Positions 54,345 to 64,000 of a DNA stretch of 64,000 nt are shown here, one piece after another. The translations under genes and the position numbers were made by a program. A model generated the notes under the pieces. It had not been told where the DNA came from. It did no database searches and saw only the letters and a program-made list of their open reading frames with translations. Each line of letters starts with the position of its first letter. The stretch's first letter is position 1. The stretch is from Trichopria drosophilae (taxonomy: Eukaryota; Arthropoda; Insecta; Hymenoptera; Diapriidae): positions 67,625,001 through 67,689,000 of the forward strand of contig CM059582.1 of the NCBI GenBank assembly GCA_030407085.1, read 5' to 3'.

Positions 54345-57041
54345 AAATTTACTTCTAATAAATTAGTCAAGTGCAAATGTGTTCTATGATACAAATGTGA
54401 TTACATACCTCACAAATTTTGGTATTTCAATCATCTACGCAGCCTTTAAATGATGTATTTGGCATTACAGACAGTAAGTTTAATTCAATACGTCACATTA
54501 AAAAATTTGTTTCAATGTCCTAGTACCAAAACTTTAAACACGTTTTTCTCAAAACTATGTCTTTCAAGACGGTGTACACGATATCTCGGGATCTATTTAA
54601 CGAATCGACTTGAAATTTGGTACACATATACTCAAGACTAGTGTCATTCAGTTAACGAACGATTTTTTCAATATTTTGTTTTATTCAATAGTTATTAATA
54701 ATAATAATAACTTGATATTTTCCCCAAAAAATGAAATGAAAATTCTGTAACTTTTTTCTCGTCGCCAAAAACTAAATAAAAAAAATGCTCCGCCAGCCGA
54801 AAGCCGGTATGTTATAGATAATGAACATATTTTTTATTTTTTTTGTAGACGACTGGTTTTCGCTAAACCATGTACACCATGGAAAAATCATTACGCGCTA
54901 AGCATCTTAACTAAGCGAATTTTGAATTTTTTTAAATAAAAAAAATTTGACATGTTTTTTAAGATGCGTAGAAAACAATAAAAAAAAATTACACGTATAG
55001 CTTATATAATTTTTTAGAAATTAATTCCCAAAAATTAACTAAAAAAATCCTCTCTGGAGTGTACTAACACCTTAAGTAACACGACTGACTTTTTCAGATT
55101 ACAAATTTATTTTCGTACCTTTAACATTTTATTATAGACGAATCTTCTTCGATATACGATATGAATCTTCATGATACTAAATTATGCGTTTAAACGCACA
55201 TGTTAAAACAGAAAACGCTCGCCTTTTACATATGTTTTTCAATATGTTTCTATAATAGAAGAACTTTGCGTTACACGAGTGACGTTACTTTTGAGGATAT
55301 TCATATTTTATCAGTAAACTTTTAATATATACGACCTACATGAATATCATTGATGTTTCATTAATCACTTACATTTTTTGTTCGAAGTCCCAGCATTTTA
55401 TTTTTTTTTTACACTTTGAAATTGGCTAATAAAATAGATATCATTTATGAACTCGTACTAGGAGACATGTGGTTTTTGAAGAAAATAGAACATTAAACCT
55501 ATAAAATCATAATTAAAAAATCTTTAATGGCTATATTTCGGTTTAGAATTCAACAGTTGATCGTAGAACAAGTATTTTACAATAGGAAGGAATTATGACA
55601 CTCTGTAATAACCATCGAAGAAAGAAATTAAAACTATATGAAAATGACCCACGTACAATTTACATTGTATAATATTTTATTCTTATTGTTTTACCAGTTA
55701 TTCATACATGCATTAAACATTTTGAATATCCATTGCCATTTCAATGTGGTACTCCTTTACAACACCAAATTATATTACAAAATATATGACAAGTTCAAAA
55801 AATAACGTATTACATAAAATAATAATCCCTTATTATGTGGTTACATAGAACAGGATTTTATCTTTGAACATTATTATTCATATGGTTGTAAAAATCTTTA
55901 CAAACCCATCATTTCTTTTTTCAAATTTGGTGCAGTACTTCAAACATGAAAAAAATTGCCTAGTGTTATGTCTTAATTTTGGCATCCTAATCGTAATTAG
56001 AGAAAAAACCCCAAACGCTATTTTACTCGAAATTTGTATATTTTGTATAAAATCGGTCAGCCATATTGAGCCCGCCATTTTGAACTTCGGAATTCTGATG
56101 TCAAATTCGTAATCAGCGATCACGAAAAGTGCTAGATAGCAATTTATATGCAAAATCCAACACTGTTAAAAATGTTTGCATTTGAACACCACTTCTTGTG
56201 TTCTGGTGGAAACTCACACGCAAGACGATATATTTAAATATTACTGGCTTAAAGAAATGTTTAACAGATCATCGTTAACTTTCCTTTATATCAGTAAACT
56301 ATTACATTAAAGGTCGTGGATGAATTATTGACATATCTCATTTTTCAAAAGTTATCTCCCTAACATGATCAGTATGACTATGGAGGGCCCTCTAGACATT
56401 TATGTTTATCAAAATTCAAAATGTAGCAGTTGATGCATAAAATACGGGTTTTTCTGAGAATTAAAAAAAATGTATCAAAATCGGTGAAAATGGATTCGCC
56501 ATTTTGAATCTGGAAAAACTAACCTCAGATTCGCAATCGGAGACCGCAAAAACTTCCGAGTAGTCATTTTTATAAGCTTAGCTCAATCGTTTAACATATT
56601 TGCCCGCCATTTTGGATCCACCATCTTGAATTTCGGAAAACTAACATCAGATTCGCAATCAGCGACCCCAAAAACCCCCTAGTAGTAATTTTTACGAGCT
56701 TAGCTTAACTTTTTGCCTTTTTTGTCCGCCATTTTGGATCCGCCATTTTGAATTTTGTAAAACTGACATCGGGTTCGCGTAATCACTGACCGCGAATAAT
56801 TCTAGATCGACGGTCGTGAAAGAATTATTAATATATCTAATTTAGTTCAAAATTTGTCTCCGTAACGTCACCCGCATGGCAATAGTGCGCCCTCTGCATA
56901 TTTCCGTTTATCAAAATTCCCAATGTGGCAGTGGATTCACAAAGTACGGTGTATTCTGAACATTTTTTAAAAAATTTTATCAAGATCGGTGAAGAATTGA
57001 CGACACAGCGATTTTTGTCTCGTTGGCCCTAAGGTGCGGCA
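54345..57041. repeat. 2.8 kb dispersed repeat, copy 2
   Basis: Direct copy of 13062-15874, about 117 bp shorter, mostly because one 122-bp tandem unit is missing. Flanks differ from those of copy 1 on both sides. Confidence 0.8.
56604..56725. repeat. Single 122-bp subrepeat unit in copy 2
   Basis: Corresponds to the units at 15315 and 15437; followed by the same partial unit as in copy 1. Confidence 0.75.
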
Positions 57042-58282
57042 GGGCGGGTGTTTACCAACACCTGATTTTACCGGGCCGACTTACTTCCTGGCAATTTGTT
57101 TTCGTATTTATTTTTAAATACACAAACAAGTGCTCGATCGTTGCATATACTTTCCGAAAATTTCAATTTTCAATTGGACCGTTGCAACCACTTTCTAACG
57201 GAATTTCTACGTTTCACTTTATTTTCACTTTATTTTCACTTGTTAGGGGACGCGAAGGTAAAAATCAATAAAACATATTTTACTCAAAATTCCCGGCGAG
57301 TTCCGCCGAACTCGTAACGACTCCTCTAGAAAATAAAAATTTACTTTTCAATTTTTTACTAATTGGGAAGTCAAAATAGATTTCCCCACCAAGGATGCCA
57401 TTTATGACCTTGCCCTTAAAAGGTCAAGGTAGAATATCGTTACTCGCGGGCACAGCACAAAAAAAAAAGGAAGAACGGGGGCGCGGGTCCAAATCTCGCG
57501 ACGGCGGAACCTCTTTCGGAAATGACCGGGAACGACACACGATTCACTCGCGATGGGTCTATGGGGTATTAATAAAAAACAGTCTACTTACGGATGCGTC
57601 GGCGATCCTTCCTGCGGGACGAAGTGGTTGGCTGGATCCCGGAGGGCCGACCTTGGTCCTAACTCTTTCCTGTCTAGATCTCGCACCTTGGGATTGATCC
57701 TTGGGTCCTTGATCTTCGCTGATGGGCCTTTTGGGTTTCTCGACAATACTTTTCTTTTCCGCGCGGCGCGCACAAGCGTAGTCTCTTCGGCTAGCGTCTC
57801 ACAGATACTGTCGTCTTCTCTCTTCTCTTCTGCGGCGGTGCCGTCGTCGAGCCGGCGCGTGCGCGCTCGATCGACCGGCGCGAGAGAGGGGTTCGTCCGG
57901 GGCTCCTATCTGGGGGACGTACTCGTCGGGGTGATGACGAGCACCATCCTCGGGGTCTTCGTGGTGGGAGGGGACGACACGGAGCGCTGAAAAGTGCTTC
58001 ATGCGTCCCCGTATCGTCTCGGGCTAGCTGTCGCCATTGTGAGAGAGAGAGCGATAGGGAGGGATAGAGAGAGGTCGGCGGCGGCGGCCGAGGCCCGTTA
58101 CTCGGGAACTCTCGAGGCGCACTGTGGCACGACCAGTGGGGGAAGACGAGTGGAGGCGCGCTCCGGTAAAAAAAAACCGTTCCTCCTCCGGGAGGGGCGG
58201 ACTTCGTGGCGGGATTACGCCCGGCCTCAATAGATGGCGCGGTGTTAGGTCAGCGTGTCGATCTGTGACGGGTTTTGTCACA
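57042..58282 (-). repeat. GC-rich block, possibly a minus-strand LTR or element end
   Basis: From about 57400 the composition turns sharply GC-rich, with CpG-dense sequence at 57740-58110. On the minus strand it would begin TGTGACAAAACCCGTCACA (58282-58264), an end I recall for insect gypsy-type LTRs. The point 58282/58283 is exactly where identity of the right inverted arm starts, as expected for an insertion edge. The opposite end and a target duplication were not found. The long frames here (for example 57395-57990) look like products of high GC and show no motif. Confidence 0.35.
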
Positions 58283-59001
58283 ACGTAAAAAGTATTGTGA
58301 CATATTAATATCATTTTTTGCGGATAAAGATGAATTAAAAACAATTTCGCAATATCTTCCTAAGTGAAGAAATTTATTTATTTAATACAACTGTAATATA
58401 CAACTAGAGAAAACATGTTTCAGTTTTATTCAACGCCATATTCGTCAAAATAAGTTACAGAAAATACCTTATTACAGTTAGGTTGAAAAGTATATTTAAA
58501 AAATTAAAAATTCCTTTAAAAAATATACAATAAATAATTTGAATAGCATTTAAGAAATTGCAATAAATTCATAATTATAAAAATTAAAAAAAAAAACGAA
58601 GCATCTGCGACCCTACTACAACCCTTTACGAGATAAGCTGCAAAGCGGCTGATAAACTGCTAGCCGCAGTCATTTATTCGACGCATGAACACCCGGCAGC
58701 GAATAATTCGATTATGTTCGCGAACCGCTTCGGGTATTTCCGGCCCTGAAAAATTCGGTCCATCGGGGCTTCTAATCGTATCAGCTTTTCGACCGTATGC
58801 CCTATCCATATAGTATAGATCAGTGCCTTTCTCCCTTCGCTGCACCGAGTTTTCTTGTACGGCGCGTGGCAAAAAGTCTTTGCCACGAAGGAACGACTTT
58901 CGACTCGTGCCGCGAGCGTTTCTCCGGCGCTGCGTACGCTGTTTCGTTTTCCAACAGCGCATCGACTTTCTCTACTGCTGCGGCACCAGCTTATCGCTTA
59001 C
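58283..59001 (-). repeat. Right arm of the 10.4 kb inverted pair
   Basis: Reverse complement of 48603-49376. It includes an inverted copy of the 0.3 kb repeat (58283-58600) but lacks the tRNA-like segment. Confidence 0.8.
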
Positions 59002-59182
59002 CTATTACTCTCCGTGTAGCAGATTTCCAGCGGGACCTCCTCCAACTTCCGTTCCGGCATCCAGCATCGGAAACACGCTCCGAGATACGGCCTTCATCCG
59101 ACGAAAGAAGCTGCGTCGCAAGGTGACCATTCATACGGCAACTGAGTCGTCACCCATCATACAGCGCCGCATACGCCGCAGA

Positions 59183-59308
59183 GACCTCCTCCGTCCGATC
59201 GCAGTGTTTCCCAGCCGTCAAGAATAAGCGAAATAACATGTAAATGATTATTAATAACTAGTTAATTATGTTTTGTTAAAAGAGTTGATTTCTTTTAGAA
59301 ACCCTTAC
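59183..59308. repeat. Direct repeat flanking a gypsy fragment, left copy
   Basis: CGCAGAGACCTCCTCCGTCC to TTTTGTTAAAAGAGTTGATT recurs at 59729-59925 with an extra 70-bp insert there. The pair brackets the gag-protease fragment. Confidence 0.7.
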
Positions 59309-59319
59309 TACATATGCAT

Positions 59320-59740
59320 ATACTGCCGAAATAGCAGAATTGCGGGCTACTATAGCAAATTTAGAGAGGAAACTCATAACTCAAAAATCCACGACACAGG
59401 CATACAGAGGCAGAGAAAAGGCCAGAAATCCACGAGAACGAGCGCGATCGAGATCAAATTCAAGAAGTGGACACAGCGATGCAACCGGACTCTGCATGTA
59501 TCACCGAAAGTGGGGCCCACAAGCTCATCGATGTTTCTTGCATTGCGCTTTCAAGCAGCCACCAGCGGAAAACGACAACGACAGCACATAAATGCGGTCA
59601 TGGACCTGTCACAAATCGGACGCCGCTTATTCATAACCGACAAAACGAATAAATGGCAATTTCTAGTCGATATTGGAGCACAACTGTCAATTCTACCGCG
59701 AAGCTATAGCAAGATAGCAAACGCCGCAGGGACCTCCTCC
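59320..59740 (+). pseudogene. Ty3/gypsy gag C-terminus and protease fragment
   Basis: First frame: AEIAELRATIANLERKL, a basic Arg/Ser-rich stretch, then GLCMYHRKWGPQAHRCFLHC, the Cys/His pattern that ends the gag of many arthropod gypsy elements. A frame change follows, then RRLFITDKT and FLVDIGAQLSILP, the aspartic protease active-site block. The usual D-T-G is D-I-G here, so the protease is presumably dead. Reverse transcriptase and integrase are absent. The fragment lies between two direct repeats and is a relic. Confidence 0.7.
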
Positions 59741-59925
59741 GTCCGAGCGCAGTGTTTCCCAGCCGTCAAGAATAAGCGAAATATCTCGACATTTATTTGA
59801 AACACCCACGATAAAGTTCACTTTAGACTTTACCCTCTATTATGTATCGAGAGAATCCTAAGAACATGTAAATAGTTAGTTATGTTTTGTTAAAAGAGTT
59901 GATTTCTTTTAGAAACCATGACTAC
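59729..59925. repeat. Direct repeat flanking a gypsy fragment, right copy
   Basis: Matches 59183-59308, with additional ATCTCGACATTTATTTG...CGAGAGAATCCTAAG sequence in the middle. Confidence 0.7.
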
Positions 59926-60002
59926 GGAACGTAGGAGCTAAATGTACATACGCACATAAATCATATACCATATGTCATTATCCGACGCCAACAACAGTTT
60001 TG

Positions 60003-60008
<6 letters not shown>

Positions 60009-60041
<33 letters not shown>
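60009..60041. repeat. TA microsatellite
   Basis: About 16 uninterrupted TA units. Confidence 0.95.
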
Positions 60042-60043
<2 letters not shown>

Positions 60044-60068
60044 CGTACATATATCATCATTTACACCC

Positions 60069-60093
60069 GCACACACACACACACACGCGCACG

Positions 60094-60132
<39 letters not shown>

Positions 60133-60153
60133 GCGCGCACGCGCGCGCACACA

Positions 60154-60191
<38 letters not shown>
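60069..60191. repeat. CA microsatellite with CG interruptions
   Basis: CA dinucleotide run broken by short CGCGCG/GCACGC blocks; it lies 28 bp after the TA run. Confidence 0.95.
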
Positions 60192-60192
<1 letters not shown>

Positions 60193-61139
60193 CAAAAATA
60201 TGCGCGCTAGTGGCGTTGCGTAGGAACGATTTACGACTTACTGATCTCGATATCTCGAAAACTGTTCATTTTTGGGTCTTGTGATCATTAAGACTTATGA
60301 TTAGGAGTTCATAATCTACAACATCTAAAAAAGATATTTTTTAGTGAGGTCCAAATCAAGGCATTTTGTGCGGGGTCCTTTATATGCTGTCCCCAAGGGT
60401 AATCCAATTTTATTGGCGAAACTTCTAATGGACGGGTTAAACACGAGCAAAGTATGAGGATGCTATAGGAAAAATTCGCCAAAAAATACCTGCGAAAAAA
60501 TTGCATCCTTGTGTACTTTTTTGGAACACTTCTATTTTGTTCTGGGTAAAAAATATGTGCGATTATTATTATGTAATTAATTAGTCGAAATTAAGCTAGA
60601 ATTAATGAAATACGATATGAATTGTCTAAATCGGTTTAACATGTAACGGCTACTTGTACTTTACAGGGAATTAACCATAAGTTCGTTATCGTGCTATGGT
60701 GTTCCATATCTAACTTTTTTAATAACGAATTACAAGCTGCCTTACTGTCGGGACGGAACCGATCTTCCTACAAAATAAGCATTATCCCCTTCATATGATT
60801 CGAACGAGATATGTGTTCCCATAAGATTGTTATGGTGCATATAATTAATCCTTAAGTAAAATTATCGCAGAACACGATTCGTGTAATTTTCCTAAAAATT
60901 AAGACTAAATGTGTAATTCTCGGTCGACGGGTAAATTCAAGCATTTTAAATTAAATATAATATTCGGATGCCTGGAATTTGACGTCACGTACTAAATTTA
61001 AATACTTGTTTCAAAACAAAGCCTTAGCATTACAATAAAGTATATGTTCTACAGATTGGGTATTTAAATTACGTTTCTTTTATTTCCGTATTTATTTCAA
61101 TATGGGATTATGTGCGATGAATTAAAAAAATTTGCATCC
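60192..61139. other. Gene-free stretch
   Basis: AT-rich, with no frame, repeat or element end that I can support. Confidence 0.3.
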
Positions 61140-61790
61140 ACCATAACGCTCCTTTACACTCATACAATTGCGAAGGAGCAGTGGCAGCAAAGGTCTTGAC
61201 TGCCAGGCCCGGGATACCATCCATTCCCGGGGATTTACGGACAGATATTCTCTAAGTAGTCAGCCTCAATTCGGCTTCCATGACGACTGGTGATTCGACT
61301 GCACCAGGTTCTGCCAACAGGCGACTGTCGCATGGTCGTTCCCGATTCTAGGAAGAAGTGAGGACTACTCCATCAAGGAGGTGGGGGCAAGATGAAGCAT
61401 TCAGTCCCTTAGGCCTTTATATGTATTAATGACTACTTTATACCAAAACCCCAATAGCCCCGACCTACCTTCTCGCAGAGTTCTTGCCAACACTTTTTTT
61501 TCCTGTTTTCTTTAGGCCGCGATTAGCTGCTGGTACTGCGGTTTATGAAGACCTTTCTCTGGTGCAGTCTCATAGCTCTAATACACTCTCGCCGAATAGC
61601 TCTGATATACTCGTTCCACCAGTATACTGACCATCTGCCGCGGGGATTTGATTTCGCAGCCATGGAGGCATCGCAAACTGATGATATGGCTTGAGGTAGG
61701 CTTTGAGATCTTTCTTCGGATGCTTCCTCCTTCATTATAATCGCCACTGAGTAGACGAGCATCCTGGAATTGAGTGTAGAAGCTGCACAT
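61140..61790 (-). pseudogene. R1-like LINE fragment: endonuclease-RT linker and start of the reverse transcriptase
   Basis: On the minus strand, 61762-61523 reads SSVCDASMAAK, then RGRWSVYWWNEYIRAIRREC, a linker wording typical of R1-group LINEs (C-D-x-S-M ... V-Y-W-W-x-x-x-I-x-x-x-R-x-x-C). Further along, about 61290-61150, another frame reads VVMEAELRL...KSPGMDGIPGLAVKTF, the N-terminal K-x-P-G-x-D-G-I-P block of the reverse transcriptase. The two pieces are in different frames with stops between them. The YADD core is not present. A decayed 5'-part-only copy. Confidence 0.6.
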
Positions 61791-62419
61791 CTCTCTTTTT
61801 TTTCGTCTTCTGTGGCTCCTCGCTGGCCTTTTTATTAGTTGGAGCTGAATAAAACGGCATGACGGTCGCTACCCGTGTATCGATCGCTAACTTCGCATTC
61901 CTTCCCCTCCCTTATCAATTTAAGTTCGATAAAGGTGAGATCAACAATATATGCCTTATCGCCTTTGCCGCAGGTTGGCTTAGCTCCGACGTTAGCGATG
62001 TTGAGCTCCAGCATACCAAAGAGATCTGGCTCGCTTCATCTTTGCTATCGCCTGCTATATCTGCAGGCATCGGATTATGCCTAGCTTTGGAATAATATGT
62101 GAACGCCCTCGTTTTCGCTCTTGCAAGTCTTGAGATCCATGAAGAGATTCTTCTTTTCTGGAATAAACTCCACAAGGGTCCCCAGCCCACTCTCAAGGCG
62201 ATGGAAGGTTATAGCTTCCGCGGCCTCTACTTCGTCACTTGTACTTCCTAATGTTAGAGGAGCCGAGTGACTAACTCGTGTAACACTGCGGTTGCTGGAT
62301 GAAGTCGACGGGGAGTCCGTTGGTTCACTCCCAACAGGCGCCGGTACTGGGAAATCCATCTCCTGCACTGTAAACAATTCTCCTTTTACAATGTTCTCCA
62401 TACTTGGTTCGTTAATCAA
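61791..62419 (-). pseudogene. Possible upstream part of the same LINE (ORF1 or endonuclease), unrecognised
   Basis: A frame from ATG 62419 to 62081 (MENIVKGELFTVQEMDFPVP, Ser/Thr/Pro-rich, then GTLVEFIPEKKNLF) and another at 62196-61915 lie directly 5' of the R1-like fragment on the same strand and share its higher GC content. No zinc knuckle or endonuclease motif is certain, so assignment rests on position and composition. Confidence 0.3.
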
Positions 62420-64000
62420 ATTTGCTTTCCCAAGGTCTATGATCGTGGTGTCCGTCCACTATTTCCCAGGACTAGGACCATTATGAGGTATGGACCAGGG
62501 TTCTTTAACGAGGTGTTACTCCTCCGCCTCCTCCTTTCTGATCTGTTGAAAGATAAGGTCCCGAGCTTGGCACCGGCATAGCGGAGTTTGCGTGTATGTG
62601 TGGGTGCGTGGGTTCGTGCGGGCGTCTGCAGCTTTAATCCTATATTGTTTGTTTACCGATTAGTAATCTTTTTGGTTTAAAGTAATTAATAGTCTTTCAT
62701 GTCTACGGAAAACGTTATATGTGTATAGATTACTCTATTTTTATTTACAAATTAGGTTATCAGTGTACAGAATATAACGTTTTCTCTGTGTGTGTATGTA
62801 GGGATGGGTGGCGGAGTGGGGCTGTTAACTGCATAGCTATGAGTACCTCTTTATCACTAATATAACTTAATATTCAGATAGTTTATACTGAGAATTGGTT
62901 GTAATTTTATAATAATAGTGAATTAGTTATGCAATTAATCATTTAAAACAATCTTTTCAAAACTTATGGACAGTAAGACAATCTAAATTATTATACCGAG
63001 ATGTTTTCTAGAATTGACCAGTATCCTATTTGATTTTTTCGCACAAATACTACTTGAATTGAATATATTATTACAATTTTAGACACATTTATTTTTCAAA
63101 TGGATTCACTGCTTTAAACATTGAAATAGTAATATTAGGACATTTCTGTTAACAACTAAATCTACATTTATCAATGTTTCAAATGGGTACCTTATTATTA
63201 TCATATTCTATTCTGAACAACTGCAATTTAAATCAAGTTAGCACATGACAACATCATATTAGAAAAGTAATATATGTTTTATATATAAAATATATATATA
63301 TATATAAAAAATAAGTTAATGATTGATGCAATTTGTACGTGATATCCTGGATGAGAAATTATATATAACATTCAAATTACTATCCGCTCATTATGACGAT
63401 ATGCTAAATCGCATATATTTATTCTTTTTGAAAATTACGAACTTTTCAATGTAATGCTGCTAATTGCTGCTAATGTATACTACTCATTTGAAAGTGTCAA
63501 TGCACCTACAGAAACTTGTATTTATATTCAGGAACTTTATGAAATTGTGAATATTTAAATAAACTGTATAATAAAAAATTATTGGCCGTTGCCATTAATT
63601 TATTTTAAAAATCCCGATCGTTCGTTATAAAGTTCAATATTTTCTTTAGAGTTAACCGATCAAAAAATATACTAATTTCTTACACATTTTATATCAAACT
63701 GGATGAATAAATGAAATCATCATAATACGAAACTTATATGTAATAACCGATGTATGCATCTACGCAGAAATTGTCAGAAGGTGGTTAAACTGTCAAATTA
63801 ACATTTTGAATTAGTGTGATTTGGTCATTTAACGAAAATGTGAAATAATTTTGTATTAATTTTTAATTACATGCTTAACAGATAAATGATGGATGATGTA
63901 ATAGAAAAAAAATTGTAAAGATTTAAGGCTGTAGATGAACCGTTTAGATGGTATTTCTTTTGCACTAATAATTTTTTTAATTTTCTCTAACGTTTGCTTC
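62420..64000. other. Terminal gene-free stretch
   Basis: 62420-62640 is of mixed composition with a GTGTGTGTGCG-type patch and probably still belongs to the LINE relic. 62640-64000 is AT-rich with a short TA run (63282-63308) and no supported gene. Confidence 0.35.

Noticed and set aside
57395..58344. Long frames in the GC-rich block
   Set aside because: High GC removes stop codons; the peptides are Arg/Ser/Gly-rich without motifs and overlap on both strands.
60000..60284. Open frames of alternating residues across the TA and CA microsatellites
   Set aside because: Products of dinucleotide repeats; no start context or motif.
1..64000. CRISPR array, phage, bacterial operon, toxin-antitoxin or other prokaryotic defence system
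   Set aside because: The sequence is eukaryotic: spliced genes, SINEs, LINEs, LTR elements; no spaced short repeats of CRISPR type.

Overview
The window looks like a piece of an arthropod, most likely insect, nuclear genome. The DNA is AT-rich, the split coding regions have GT-AG introns, and mobile-element relics of many classes sit beside or inside each other. I see no intact host gene, no ribosomal RNA operon, no bacterial-type operon and no CRISPR array. The insect order cannot be settled from this sequence alone; CCTAA-containing minisatellite units and an R1-like LINE fit an insect.

0-16 kb. A spliced gene (A1, exons from 1139 to 5131) is followed 68 bp later by a transposase-like reading frame (B1, 5200-7311) with one in-frame stop. 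Introns of A1 hold a fold-back repeat and a tRNA-derived SINE. Fragments of other element-derived proteins lie on the minus strand (20-364, 9105-9389, 11938-12483). A fold-back element occupies 9762-11737. A 2.8 kb repeat occupies 13062-15874, with a second copy at 54345-57041.

16-35 kb. A second, diverged A-B pair is present. Exon 1 of A2 is at 15998-16064, the rest of A2 at 30097-32824, and B2 at 33025-35129. A 12.5 kb CACTA/EnSpm-like transposon (17170-29693, inverted repeats of about 0.8 kb, 2-bp target duplication CA) sits in the first intron of A2. It carries a transposase gene (minus) and a BEN-domain gene (plus), transcribed divergently from a shared 240-bp region. Its introns are filled with GATC-containing motif arrays and small inverted-repeat elements, and it also carries a 5S-rRNA-like stretch.

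35-48 kb. Tandem repeats and a TA microsatellite are followed by a spliced P-element/THAP9-type transposase on the minus strand (39112-43239). Its last exon is split by a 229-bp MITE with a perfect 9-bp target duplication. A short DNA element (43772-47193) has been split by a 5'-truncated, internally deleted LINE (43803-46517).

48-64 kb. A pair of inverted arms (48603-49376 and 58283-59001) encloses tRNA-like SINE heads, dispersed 0.3 kb repeats, a 2.9 kb LTR retrotransposon lacking recognisable pol (50189-53090), the second copy of the 2.8 kb repeat, and a GC-rich block that may be a minus-strand LTR. Beyond it are a Ty3/gypsy gag-protease fragment, TA and CA microsatellites and an R1-like LINE fragment on the minus strand.

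The signals most worth following are the recurring two-gene A-B cassette, which I infer to be a transposon family using an accessory SAM-type protein, and the CACTA-like element that pairs a transposase with a BEN-domain DNA-binding protein.
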